The translations under genes and the position numbers were made by a program. A DNA stretch of 64,000 bases from JADZAI01 sp046348585. GTDB taxonomy: Bacteria; Pseudomonadota; Alphaproteobacteria; Micropepsales; Micropepsaceae. Within the stretch, counting starts at the first letter, position 1. Every line of letters starts with the position of its first letter. Location: assembly GCA_046348585.1 (NCBI GenBank), contig JAXMDZ010000003.1, positions 62,001-126,000 of the forward strand. The letters are read 5' to 3'. Below, piece after piece: positions 42,479 to 51,111 of the stretch. Below the pieces are notes generated by a model. It was not told the DNA's origin and ran no database searches. It worked only from the letters and a program-made list of their open reading frames with translations.

Positions 42479-43606
42479 TCAGATAGCGCCCGATTGTTTC
42501 AGCGCCGCGACGGCGTCCGCCGAGAAGCCCCAATCGGCGAGCGCGGCGTCGTTGTCGGCGCCGATCTGCGGCGCGGGGCCGCGAACCTTCGAGGCGGTGC
42601 GGCTGAAGCGCGGCGCGGGGGCCGGCTGGACGACGCCGTCGATGGTCAGGAAGGTCTCGCGGGCGACGTTGTGGGCGTGCTTCGGCGCTTCGTCGAGGGT
42701 CAGCACCGGGGCGTAGCAGACGTCGGTCGCCAGCATCAGCGCGTCCCACTCGTCGCGCGTCTTGGTCTTGATCGCGGCGGCGACCTTGGCCTTCAGCGCC
42801 GGCCATTTGGACTTGTCGTGCTGGGCGTCGAAATCGGCGTCCGTCAGGCCGGCCTTCTCGCGCAGCAGGGCGTAGAACTGGGGTTCGATCGAGCCGATGG
42901 AGACATATTGGCCGTCCTTCGTCTCGTAGGTGTCGTAGAAATGCGCGCCGCCGTCGAGCAGGTTGTCGTAGCGCTTGTCGCTCCACAGGCCCGAAGCGCG
43001 CAGACCATAGAACATGGTCATCAGCGAGGCGGCGCCATCGGACATCGCCACGTCGATCACCTGGCCCTTGCCGGAGCGGCCAGATTCCACCAACGCGGCG
43101 CAGACGCCCATTGCGAGGTACAGCGCGCCGCCGCCGAAATCGCCGACGAGGTTGAGCGGGATCGGCGGCTTCTCGCCCGGACGTCCCATCGAACCGACCG
43201 CGCCGGTGATGGCGATGTAGTTGAGGTCGTGGCCGGCGGCCTGGGCGAGCGGCCCGGTCTGGCCCCAACCGGTCATGCGGCCATAGACGATCTTCGGATT
43301 GCGCTTCATCACCACATCCGGCCCGAGGCCGAGGCGCTCCATCACGCCGGGGCGGAAGCCCTCGATCAGCGCGTCGGCCGATTCGAGCAGCTTGAGCACC
43401 GCCTCGATGGCGGCGGGGTTCTTGAGGTCGAGGGCGACCGAACGCTTGCCGCGCGAGGCGATGTCGGTCTTCGAACCGCCCTTCGTACCCTTGCGGTCGA
43501 TGCGCACCACGTCGGCACCCATGTCGGCGAACAACATGCCGCAGAACGGTCCGGGACCGATGCCCGCAAACTCGATGATCTTGATGCCGCTGAGGGGGCC
43601 GCTCAT
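42479..43606 (-). CDS. CaiB/BaiF-type CoA-transferase (alpha-methylacyl-CoA racemase-like)
   Basis: 375-residue class III CoA-transferase superfamily member. Racemase catalytic residues seen: His/Asp in AAGHDLNYIAITG (near residues 124-130) and Asp in NLVGDFGGGALYLAMG. GPFCGMLFADMGADVVRIDR and ALDLKNP...GFRPGVMERLGLG are further family segments. GHDLNY/GDFGGG is the pattern of alpha-methylacyl-CoA racemase, which epimerises 2-methyl acyl-CoAs for beta-oxidation. Formyl-CoA-transferase-like activity cannot be ruled out. ATG 43606 follows AGGAGG. The histidine phosphatase follows closely. Confidence 0.9.
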   Translation of the reverse strand: MSGPLSGIKIIEFAGIGPGPFCGMLFADMGADVVRIDRKGTKGGSKTDIASRGKRSVALDLKNPAAIEAVLKLLESADALIEGFRPGVMERLGLGPDVVMKRNPKIVYGRMTGWGQTGPLAQAAGHDLNYIAITGAVGSMGRPGEKPPIPLNLVGDFGGGALYLAMGVCAALVESGRSGKGQVIDVAMSDGAASLMTMFYGLRASGLWSDKRYDNLLDGGAHFYDTYETKDGQYVSIGSIEPQFYALLREKAGLTDADFDAQHDKSKWPALKAKVAAAIKTKTRDEWDALMLATDVCYAPVLTLDEAPKHAHNVARETFLTIDGVVQPAPAPRFSRTASKVRGPAPQIGADNDAALADWGFSADAVAALKQSGAI

Positions 43607-43695
43607 GGTGTCCTCCTGGTTCTTGTTTCTGGCGAATACGGTAGATTGGGTTTAGCGGGCCGCGTCGGCGGCGTCCATGGAGCGGGAGTTGCCCT

Positions 43696-44133
43696 TTGCG
43701 TAAGGTCATTCTGGCGGCGGTCCTGATGCTCGGCGGCTGCGAGCACTTCAACGAAACCGAGCACGGCTCGCGCGTGGTGCCGCTGGTGTCGCCCGAGCCG
43801 TCGAAGCCGCACCGCATACGGGCGGGTTCGGAACGGCTGCTGACCGTGGACCAACTCTATGCCTGGTGCGAGGACGGGATGCTGAAGATGCAGGTGACGG
43901 CGACGGCGCGCAGCAGCGGCTGGCGCGACGTCGATCTGAACCGGATGGCGGGCGAAAGCACGACGCCGGTGTTCGAGGTGACCGGTCTGCCGCCCAAGCG
44001 GCCGGGCTCGCAGGCCCTGCAAAGTTTCACCTTCCGCTATGACGAGCCGATGGATCGCGGCATGGGGCGGGTGAAGGTGATCGGCCAGTCGAACGAGATG
44101 ACGACGGCGATCTTCATCGGCCGGGGCTGCTGA
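43696..44133 (+). CDS. Small lipoprotein, unknown function
   Basis: 145 residues starting with TTG 43696 behind GGGAG (7 bases upstream). It begins MRKVILAAVLMLGGC, a lipoprotein signal peptide with lipobox LGGC (Cys at residue 15). The mature part is beta-rich without family match (FTFRYDEPMDRGMGRVKVIG) and ends in Cys, with another in LYAWCEDGMLK. No better start is visible. It sits on the opposite strand to its neighbours, between the CoA-transferase and the acyltransferase. Confidence 0.65.
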   Translation: MRKVILAAVLMLGGCEHFNETEHGSRVVPLVSPEPSKPHRIRAGSERLLTVDQLYAWCEDGMLKMQVTATARSSGWRDVDLNRMAGESTTPVFEVTGLPPKRPGSQALQSFTFRYDEPMDRGMGRVKVIGQSNEMTTAIFIGRGC

Positions 44134-44140
44134 AGCGGCG

Positions 44141-44860
44141 TCAGTCGGTGGCGCGGGGAAAGAGCCGCGCGCGCCAATAGCCGAGCAGCGTGTTCTTCAT
44201 CAGGATCGCGCGGTCGAGACGGTCGAGGGCGTCGAGCGCGTTCGTGTCGGCGAAGAAATCGGCGCGCGTGCGGAAAGTCTGCGCCGGGTCGAGCGGGCGC
44301 ACGACGCGGCAGGGATTGCCCGCGGCGATGACGTTTTCCGGGATGTCCTTCGTCACCACGCTGCCCGCGCCGACGATGGAATTGCGCCCGATGGAGACGC
44401 CCTTGCCGACGATGGCCCCGAGGCCGAGCCAGACATTCTCCCCGATCGAGATGGGTTTCGCCTGCCCCGCCTCGGTCGTTCGGTCGTAGATGCCGTGCCA
44501 GTCGCTGTCGGAGATATAGACGTCGCTGGCGATCATCGTGTTCGAGCCGATCTCGATGCCGAAGGACGAGATGATCCGCGTGCCGGGGCTGACCAGCACG
44601 TTGTCGCCGAGCGTGATGCGCCCCACCCGCTCGCCCGCGAACCAGACGCAGAGCCGCGTGCCGCGCGTCGGTTCGGCGTTGATGTGGCAGTTGCGGCCGA
44701 TGCGGACATGCGGCCCGACGATCTCCACCGCGCGCGGATTGATGAAGACGCAGCCCTCGCCGATGGCGTCGAATTGCGGATGCAGCCATTTGCGCGCCCA
44801 GCGCAGCGAGCGGCGGGCCTGAAGGCGTTTCAGCCAATAGGGGCGATGGTCGCGGCGCAT
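44141..44860 (-). CDS. Hexapeptide-repeat acyltransferase (LbH family)
   Basis: 239 residues of left-handed beta-helix repeat: many [LIV]G-type hexads (IGEGCVF, IVGPHVRIGRNCHI, ITLGDNVLVSPGTRI, IGENVWLGLGAIVGKGV, IGRNSIVGAGSVVTKDI). WHGIYD and DSDWHGI fit the active-site loop His of WcaF/CysE-like acetyltransferases. The C-terminal helix has RADFFADTNALDALDRLDR. It likely acetylates a sugar of a surface polysaccharide, but no polysaccharide cluster is adjacent. The ATG at 44860 is 14 bases after the SDR stop, so they form an operon. Confidence 0.87.
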   Translation of the reverse strand: MRRDHRPYWLKRLQARRSLRWARKWLHPQFDAIGEGCVFINPRAVEIVGPHVRIGRNCHINAEPTRGTRLCVWFAGERVGRITLGDNVLVSPGTRIISSFGIEIGSNTMIASDVYISDSDWHGIYDRTTEAGQAKPISIGENVWLGLGAIVGKGVSIGRNSIVGAGSVVTKDIPENVIAAGNPCRVVRPLDPAQTFRTRADFFADTNALDALDRLDRAILMKNTLLGYWRARLFPRATD

Positions 44861-44874
44861 GGCTGCCCGGCCGC

Positions 44875-45639
44875 TTAAAGCGACTGGCCGTCGTCGACGG
44901 TGACGAGCGTGCCGGTCATGATGCGTCCCGCGTCCGAGCAGAGCAGAAGCAGCGTGCCGTCGAGGTCGGCCTCGACGCCGAGGCGGCGGCGCGGGAAGCC
45001 TGCGATCTGCTTCTGGCCGCCTTCGCTGCCGAACCAGTCGGCGTTCAGTTCGGTTTCGATATAGCCGGGGCAGATGCCGGTGACGTTGATCTGGCGCGTC
45101 GCCCATTCGCGCGCGAGCGCACGGGTCATCATGGCGATCGCCGCCTTCGACATGCAGTAGACCGCAAGGCCGGGCAGAACCGTGAAGGCCCCGATCGAGG
45201 CGATGTTGACGATGCGCCCCGGAGCCTTGCGGGCGATCATCCGCTTCGCCGCCTGCTGGGCCATCAGGAAGGCGCCCTTCACGTTGGTGTCCATCATGCG
45301 GTCGTATTCGGTTTCGGGCAGATCGACCGCGCGCGCCTCGATGTTCATGCCGGCGTTGTTGATGAGGATGTCGACCGGGCCGAGCGCCCCTTCGGTCGCT
45401 TCGAAGGCGTCGACGACCGAGCGGGCGCTGGTGACGTCGAGCTTCAGCGAGATCGCCTTGCCGCCCTCGGCCTCGATCTCGCGCTCGATGCCGGCGAGGC
45501 GGTCGGTGCGGCGGGCCGCCAGCGCGACCGAGGCCCCCGCCTTCGCCAGAACCTTGGCGAAGCGCAGGCCGAGGCCGCTGGAGGCGCCCGTCACCAGGGC
45601 GACTTTGCCGTCGAGGCGGAAATTGGGGAGATCGGTCAT
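44875..45639 (-). CDS. Short-chain dehydrogenase/reductase (SDR)
   Basis: 254-residue NAD(P)-dependent oxidoreductase. The cofactor motif is TGASSGLGLRFA (residues 17-28), NNAGMNI stabilises the strand, and the catalytic YCMSK (Tyr-Lys) lies at about 155-160. The ending GRIMTGTLVTVDDGQS is typical of FabG-like SDRs. Its substrate cannot be told from the sequence. The ATG at 45639 starts just before the first strand; a longer frame to 45696 is a less likely start. It heads a two-gene operon with the acyltransferase. Confidence 0.9.
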   Translation of the reverse strand: MTDLPNFRLDGKVALVTGASSGLGLRFAKVLAKAGASVALAARRTDRLAGIEREIEAEGGKAISLKLDVTSARSVVDAFEATEGALGPVDILINNAGMNIEARAVDLPETEYDRMMDTNVKGAFLMAQQAAKRMIARKAPGRIVNIASIGAFTVLPGLAVYCMSKAAIAMMTRALAREWATRQINVTGICPGYIETELNADWFGSEGGQKQIAGFPRRRLGVEADLDGTLLLLCSDAGRIMTGTLVTVDDGQSL

Positions 45640-45740
45640 GGCGCGGTCCTTGAGGTCTGGCCGGGGAGCGTTAAGGGCGATTGGCGGGCGGGGCAAGGCG
45701 GCTTTGCGTCCCGGCGCGGGCGGGCCTAATCTCGCGCCCC

Positions 45741-46388
45741 ATGAAGATCGACATCATCTCCGATACCGTCTGCCCGTGGTGCTTCATCGGTAAGCGCCGG
45801 CTTGAGGAAGCGATGGCCCAGCGGCCGGAGATTTCCTTCGAGGTCAACTGGCGGCCCTATCAGCTCGATCCCGGCGTGCCGCGCGAGGGCATGGACCGGC
45901 GCGATTACATGCGCGCCAAGTTCGGCGACACCGAGCGCGTCAAAGGCATGAGCGAGGCGATCCGGGAGACCGGGCGCGCGGTGGGGATCGCCTTCGCCTT
46001 CGAGAAGCAGGAGCGCCGTCCCAACACCATCGACAGCCATCGCGTGGTCCACTGGGCGGGCAGCGTCGGCGTGCAGGATGCGGTCGTCGAGGCGTTGTTC
46101 CGCGCCTATTTCGAGGACGGGCGCGACATCGGCGACGCCGCCGTGCTGAGCGAGATCGCCGGCCAGTGCGGCATGGACCGCGAGCTGGTGGAGGAGCTGC
46201 TCGCCTCGGAGGCGGACCGCGAACTGGTGCTGAGCGAGGCGGGTCTCGCCGGGCAGATGGGCGTGCAGGGCGTGCCGGCTTTCATCTTCGAGGGCAAGTA
46301 CGCGCTTGTCGGCGCGCAGGACGCCGCCGTGCTGGTGCGCGTCATCGACAAGGTGCGCGAGAAGGAAGCCGCCGCCGCCGCGGGCTGA
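45741..46388 (+). CDS. DsbA-family oxidoreductase (FrnE-like)
   Basis: 215-residue cytoplasmic DsbA-like thioredoxin-fold protein. The active site CPWC lies at residues 11-14 (DTVCPWCFIGKRR), followed by the inserted helical domain and the cis-Pro loop GVPAFIFEGKYALVGAQ. FrnE/HCCA-isomerase-like proteins belong to this group; some isomerise 2-hydroxychromene-2-carboxylate with glutathione, but CPWC with no signal peptide fits FrnE better. The ATG at 45741 begins MKIDIISD. It converges on the sulfatase-like gene. Confidence 0.9.
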   Translation: MKIDIISDTVCPWCFIGKRRLEEAMAQRPEISFEVNWRPYQLDPGVPREGMDRRDYMRAKFGDTERVKGMSEAIRETGRAVGIAFAFEKQERRPNTIDSHRVVHWAGSVGVQDAVVEALFRAYFEDGRDIGDAAVLSEIAGQCGMDRELVEELLASEADRELVLSEAGLAGQMGVQGVPAFIFEGKYALVGAQDAAVLVRVIDKVREKEAAAAAG

Positions 46389-46394
46389 GGCGCG

Positions 46395-48275
46395 TCAGGG
46401 TTCGGCAATGCCGAACCATGTGCCGGGCGGATCGAGCATTTCCAGAAGACCGGTGAAGGCGGCGGCGTCGCCCTCGATGGCGATCGCGCCGCTCTGCGCC
46501 TGCTCGACGGGCGCGAGGCGCGTCGCGAGCGGCAGCAGCGCGGCGCGCGTGAGGTGGAGATAGGCGTCGGCCTCGGGTGGCAGACCGGGTTCGGCGATCA
46601 GCACGGCGTTGGCGAGGGTCAGCGTGAAATCGCGGCCGGCATCGGTGAAGGAAAGGCCGAGGGTGAGGCGGCGCGCCCCTGCCCGCTCCGGGTTCAGGCG
46701 GACGCTCATCAGATCGAGGATCATCTCCGGCGTCATAGCGGCCATCAGCTCGGGCGCGCCGCCGGCGGCGAGCGGCAAGGCGAGGACGCCGTTGCGCAGC
46801 TCCTGCGCGCCGGTGAGGTAGAAATTGCGCCAGACGGCGTTTTCCGACTGGTAGCCGAGCTGCTCGAAGGCGTCCGCCAGCAGGGCGCGGGCGGGCTTGT
46901 GCGCGGGGTCGGCGAAGACGACGTGGCTGACGACTTCGGCGGTCCAGCGATAGTCGCCCTCGGCGAAGCTGGCGCGGGCTTTCTCGACCACAGCGTCGGC
47001 GCCGCCCATGAAAGCGACATAGCGCCTGCCCGCTTCGACCGGCGGGAGCTTGTCGAGGTGGGCCGGGTTGCCGTCGAAGAAGCCGAGATAGCGCTGATAG
47101 ACGGCGCGGGCGTTGAACTTGAGATGGCCGTAATAGCCGCGGTTGAACCACTCGCCGGCGATGGCGGGCGGCAGTTCCAGCGCCTCGGCGATCTCCTCGC
47201 CGACCAGGCCCTGGTTCATCAGGCGCACCGACTGGTCGTGGAGATAGCGGTAGAGGTCGCGGTGCCGGAGCACGAAGGCCTCGATCTCGTCCCTGCCCCA
47301 GCGCGGCCAGAAATGCGAGGTGAACATGATGTCGGTGCGGCCGCCGAAGATCCGCCAAGCCTCGGTGAGGTAATCGCCCCAGGCCTTGGCGTCGCGGACC
47401 AGCGCACCGCGCGGGGTGAGGACGTTGTGCAGCGAGCCGTTGGCGTTCTCGGCGAGGCAGAGCGCGCCGAATTGCGGGAAGAAGAAATTCATCTCGGCCG
47501 GAGCTTCGGTTTCCGGCGTCAGCTGGAACTCGATCTCAACGCCGTCCACGGTGAGGGTCTGGCCGGTGTGGGTGATGTCGAGCGTCGGGGCGATGAGGCT
47601 GACCGTGCCGAGCGAGACGGCGGGGCCGAGCCCGGTGGTGCACTGGCCGCAGGCATGCCGGGGCAGCAGCGAGCCGTACATGTAGGTCGAGCGCCGCAGC
47701 ATCGCGGGACCGGCGATGACGTTCTCGGCGACCGCATAGTGCAGGAAGCCGGCGGGTGCGATGACGGGCACGCGCCCCGAATCCGCATCGGCCTGCGAGA
47801 TGACGCCCTTCACGCCGCCGAAATGATCGACATGGCTGTGGGTGTAGATGACGGCGGTGACCGGGCGGTCGCCCAGCTTGCGGCGCACCAGCTCCATGGC
47901 GGCGGCGGCGACCTCGGTCGAGATCAGCGGGTCGATGACGATGTAGCCGGTGTCGCCGAGGATCACGGTGAGGTTGGAGAGGTCGAAGCCCCGCACCTGC
48001 CAGATGCGGGGATGGACCTCGAAGAGGCCCGAGAGCTTCAGCAGCCTGGCGTGCCGCCAGAGGCTGGGGTTGACGGTCGGCGGGGCCTCGCCGTCCACGT
48101 AATCGTAGGCGCGGAAGTTCCAGATCTCGCGGTTGTCGCGGGCGCGGACGATGCGGTCGTCGCCCCAGTCGCAGGTGAAGCCGCGCCGGGCGAAGGCTTC
48201 CTCATGGTCGCCGGTCTTCGCCCAGCCTTTGAGAAAGCCCGCATTGCGTGCGGCGGTGGTTTCGGTCGCGTCCAT
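46395..48275 (-). CDS. Alkyl-sulfatase-type MBL hydrolase (SdsA1-like)
   Basis: 626-residue class III alkyl sulfatase-like enzyme. The N-terminal metallo-beta-lactamase domain has the metal motif THSHVDHFGGVKGV, followed by SLLPRHACGQCTTGLGP and TSHFWPRWGRDEI. A helical dimerisation domain (YQRYLGFFDGNPAHL is conserved) and a C-terminal SCP2-like lipid-binding domain (LDLMSVRLNPERAGARRLTLG) follow. The family hydrolyses sodium dodecyl sulfate and other primary alkyl sulfates. No signal peptide is obvious, so the location may be cytoplasmic. ATG 48275 follows GGGGGAG. A palindromic repeat array lies upstream. Confidence 0.9.
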   Translation of the reverse strand: MDATETTAARNAGFLKGWAKTGDHEEAFARRGFTCDWGDDRIVRARDNREIWNFRAYDYVDGEAPPTVNPSLWRHARLLKLSGLFEVHPRIWQVRGFDLSNLTVILGDTGYIVIDPLISTEVAAAAMELVRRKLGDRPVTAVIYTHSHVDHFGGVKGVISQADADSGRVPVIAPAGFLHYAVAENVIAGPAMLRRSTYMYGSLLPRHACGQCTTGLGPAVSLGTVSLIAPTLDITHTGQTLTVDGVEIEFQLTPETEAPAEMNFFFPQFGALCLAENANGSLHNVLTPRGALVRDAKAWGDYLTEAWRIFGGRTDIMFTSHFWPRWGRDEIEAFVLRHRDLYRYLHDQSVRLMNQGLVGEEIAEALELPPAIAGEWFNRGYYGHLKFNARAVYQRYLGFFDGNPAHLDKLPPVEAGRRYVAFMGGADAVVEKARASFAEGDYRWTAEVVSHVVFADPAHKPARALLADAFEQLGYQSENAVWRNFYLTGAQELRNGVLALPLAAGGAPELMAAMTPEMILDLMSVRLNPERAGARRLTLGLSFTDAGRDFTLTLANAVLIAEPGLPPEADAYLHLTRAALLPLATRLAPVEQAQSGAIAIEGDAAAFTGLLEMLDPPGTWFGIAEP

Positions 48276-48502
48276 CGTCTCCCCCGTTGCGCAGGCGGTC
48301 TGAGCTATAGGGATGTGGCCGGACCGGGTCCAGATCGGGGCGCGGCAAGCCCTGCGGCTTCCGCGAAACGATATTTCACGGGAGTGGAGAAAAGCATCTT
48401 CGTTCCTCACTCTCCCCTGGGGGTGGGGGGCCCCCCGCCCGCTTTGCCCCGCCCGTCGCGGGTGTTTGGATATAGGACTATGTTCCGGTTGCGGCAAGGG
48501 CG

Positions 48503-48780
48503 GTGCGTCCTTCGAGACGGCCGCTTTGCGGCCTCCTCAGGATGAGGAGGGTTTGAGATGGGCGGGGGCGGAATCCCTGTGCGTCCTTCGAGACGGGCGC
48601 GCTTCGCGCCCTCCTCAGGATGAGGAGGGTTTGGGAATCTTCGGGGGTGAATCGCGGTGCGTCCTTCGAGACGGGCGCGTTTCGCGCCCTCCTCAGGATG
48701 AGGACGGTTTGGGGCGTTTGCGGCCGCCGTGGGATGAGGAGGGCCGGGGTGGTTGCGGCCCTCTCAGGATGAGGAGGGTT
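48503..48780. repeat. Second palindromic repeat array (three full copies and fragments)
   Basis: The 524-base gap 48276-48799 has no supported gene. Full copies of the palindrome seen at 41322-41625 begin at 48503, 48579 and 48657; two degraded partial copies lie at about 48720-48742 and 48752-48780. The second and third copies have the core GGGCGCGCTTCGCGCCC, a changed stem that still pairs, which is compensatory change. Spacing is about 76-78 bases. The lead-in 48400-48480 is a separate run of G/C-rich motifs (CCTGGGGGTGGGGGG) with no clear function. Confidence 0.83.
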
Positions 48781-48799
48781 CGGGGAGGCGTGCGGGGCC

Positions 48800-49189
48800 T
48801 CAGTAGGGGTCGGAGAGTTCGATGATTTCCTGGCCCATCAGGATGCAGCTGTCGGGGATCTGGGCGTAGATGAAGTGCATCCGGTACTCGGCCTTGTAGA
48901 TGTAGCCCGTCACCTCCAGCACATCGAACTTGCCCTTGCCGACCGGGGCCTTGATCGGCGCGACGGCGGTCGCTTCGTCGGAGAGCGACCAGTTCATTAC
49001 GTCGCCGCTCTGGTCGTCGGCGGGCGGGCCTTCCTCGGGCGCGAGCGCGACTCCATCCGCGTTGAAATGCAGGGCCAGCAGCTTTCCGGCCCGCGCCTTG
49101 GCGTCGTCGGCGCAGGGATGCTTGGCGGCGGCGTGGGCCGCGCCGGTGGCGAGCAGCGCGGCGAGCGCCGCGATGGCGGTGGTCTTCAT
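48800..49189 (-). CDS. Small secreted hypothetical protein
   Basis: 129 residues. A signal peptide (MKTTAIAALAALLATGAAHA) precedes a mature protein with two Cys residues (KHPCADDAKARAG and DSCILMGQEIIEL), which could form a disulfide. The core strands VLEVTGYIYKAEYRMHFIYAQI suggest a small beta-rich fold. No family recognised. It ends just beside the repeat array; enolase is 104 bases further on the same strand. Confidence 0.68.
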   Translation of the reverse strand: MKTTAIAALAALLATGAAHAAAKHPCADDAKARAGKLLALHFNADGVALAPEEGPPADDQSGDVMNWSLSDEATAVAPIKAPVGKGKFDVLEVTGYIYKAEYRMHFIYAQIPDSCILMGQEIIELSDPY

Positions 49190-49293
49190 GGTGTCCCCGA
49201 TGGGGCGCGGCGGAGCGCCGCGCGATGCGGCACTCTTTCCGCCGATCGGGGCGAATGCAAGGCGGCCAGTCGCCTCAGGCCTTCAGCGCCGCC

Positions 49294-50568
49294 TCAGGCC
49301 TTCAGGATCGTGCGGCCGGCATAGAGCGCGGTGTCGCCCAGTTCCTGCTCGATGCGCAGAAGCTGGTTGTACTTCGCCAGCCGGTCGGAACGGGCGAGCG
49401 AGCCGGTCTTGATCTGCCCGCAATTGGTGGCGACGGCGAGGTCGGCGATGGTCGAATCCTCGGTTTCGCCCGAGCGGTGCGACATGACCGCCCCGTAGCG
49501 GGCGTGCTGGGCCATCGTCACCGCGTCGAGCGTTTCGGTGAGGGTGCCGATCTGGTTGACCTTGACGAGGATCGCGTTGGCGATGCCCTGCGCGATGCCG
49601 TCGGCGAGGCGGGCCGGGTTGGTCACGAAGAGGTCGTCGCCGACCAGCTGGACCTTCGCGCCGAGCTTCGCGGTGAGCGCCGCCCAGCCTTTCCAGTCGT
49701 CCTCGGCCATGCCGTCCTCGATGGAGACGATGGGATAGCGGCCGCAGAGTTCGACATAGTAGTCGACCAGCTTGTCGCCGGAGAGCGTGCGGCCCTCGCC
49801 TTCCAGATGATAGGCCCCGTCCTTGAAGAACTCGGTCGAGGCGACGTCGAGGGCGAGATAGACGTCCGCGCCGGGCTTGAGGCCGGTCTTTTCGATCGCC
49901 GCGACGATGAAGGCGAGCGCCTCGTCGGGCGATTTGAGATCGGGGGCGAAGCCGCCCTCGTCGCCGACATTGGTGTTGTGCCCCTTGGCCTTCAGTTCCT
50001 TCTTCAGCGCGTGGAAGACCTCGGCCCCCCAGCGCAGGCCTTCGGCGAAGCTCGGCGCGCCGGCGGGGACGATCATGAATTCCTGGAAGTCGATCGGATT
50101 GTCGGCATGGGCGCCGCCGTTGATGATGTTCATCAGCGGCACCGGCAGCACCCGCGCCTGCGGGCCGCCGAGATATTTGTGCAGCGGCAGCTCGTGCGAG
50201 AGCGCGGCGGCCTTCGCCACGGCGAGCGAGACGCCCAGGATGGCGTTGGCCCCGAGGCGGGACTTGTTGGGGGTGCCGTCCAGCTCGATCATCGTGCGGT
50301 CGATGGTGCGCTGGTCCTCGGCGTCGAAGCCGGTCAGGGCGTCGAAGATTTCACCTTCCGCTGCGGCAACCGCGTTCAGGACGCCCTTGCCGCCATAGCG
50401 TGTGCCGCCGTCGCGCAGCTCCACCGCCTCGTGCGCGCCGGTCGAGGCCCCCGAGGGCACGGCGGCGCGGCCGAAAGCGCCGTCTTCCAGGGTGACATCG
50501 ACTTCGACGGTGGGGTTGCCCCGGCTGTCGAGGATCTCTCGGGCGGCGATATCGACGATGGCGGTCAT
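49294..50568 (-). CDS. eno: Enolase (phosphopyruvate hydratase)
   Basis: 424-residue glycolytic enzyme converting 2-phosphoglycerate to phosphoenolpyruvate. The N-terminal block AREILDSRGNPTVEVDV, the GASTGAHEAVELRDG loop, NVGDEGGFAPDL, Mg ligands in ALDVASTEF and SIEDGMAEDDWKGW, and the hallmark LVKVNQIGTLTET and MSHRSGETEDSTIADLAV are all present. Length is standard. ATG 50568. The C-terminal codons and stop are partly duplicated just downstream (see findings). Eno is part of the RNA degradosome in some bacteria. Confidence 0.98.
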   Translation of the reverse strand: MTAIVDIAAREILDSRGNPTVEVDVTLEDGAFGRAAVPSGASTGAHEAVELRDGGTRYGGKGVLNAVAAAEGEIFDALTGFDAEDQRTIDRTMIELDGTPNKSRLGANAILGVSLAVAKAAALSHELPLHKYLGGPQARVLPVPLMNIINGGAHADNPIDFQEFMIVPAGAPSFAEGLRWGAEVFHALKKELKAKGHNTNVGDEGGFAPDLKSPDEALAFIVAAIEKTGLKPGADVYLALDVASTEFFKDGAYHLEGEGRTLSGDKLVDYYVELCGRYPIVSIEDGMAEDDWKGWAALTAKLGAKVQLVGDDLFVTNPARLADGIAQGIANAILVKVNQIGTLTETLDAVTMAQHARYGAVMSHRSGETEDSTIADLAVATNCGQIKTGSLARSDRLAKYNQLLRIEQELGDTALYAGRTILKA

Positions 50569-50700
50569 GGCGGTCCTCGGCTCAGGCAGGTGGGGCTCAG
50601 ACAGATGGGCGCGGCCCGGATAGCGGACAGGGACCGCGTTGTGAAGGGCCGCGCGCCGTCCTATCGTCCGCCTCGTCCAACCTCGATCCCTGGGGGTCTC

Positions 50701-51111
50701 ATGTTCGGCTACAATCTCGTTTCGCTGGTCGCCATCCTGTCGCTCGGCCTCTACCTCTATATGGGCATCCGCGTCGGTCAGGCCCGGACCAAGCATGACA
50801 TCAAGGCGCCGGCGGTGACCGGCCATCCGGAGTTCGAGCGCGCCTTCCGCGTACACCAGAACACGATGGAATGGATGGTGATCTATCTGCCGTCGCTGTT
50901 CCTGTTCGCGCAGTACATCCACCCCTACATCGCCGCCGCGCTGGGCGCGGTGTGGATCGTCGGGCGCTATGTGTACATGGAGGGCTATATCGAAGCGGCC
51001 GAGAAGCGCTCGTCCGGCTTCGGCATCCAGGCGCTGGCGACGCTGATCCTGCTGCTCGGCTCGCTGGTCGGCATCGTCTGGAACATGCTGGGCATCGGCT
51101 CGATCCTGTGA
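50701..51111 (+). CDS. MAPEG-family membrane protein
   Basis: 136-residue four-helix membrane protein. GHPEFERAFRVHQNTMEWMVIYLPSLFLF (split) contains the family motif ERxxRxHxNxxE, in which Arg, His, Asn and Glu bind glutathione or related lipid electrophiles. The IVGRYVYMEGYIE segment is also typical. The likely role is glutathione conjugation or lipid detoxification in the inner membrane. The stop overlaps the crotonase start (GTGA), so the two are translationally coupled. Confidence 0.9.
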   Translation: MFGYNLVSLVAILSLGLYLYMGIRVGQARTKHDIKAPAVTGHPEFERAFRVHQNTMEWMVIYLPSLFLFAQYIHPYIAAALGAVWIVGRYVYMEGYIEAAEKRSSGFGIQALATLILLLGSLVGIVWNMLGIGSIL

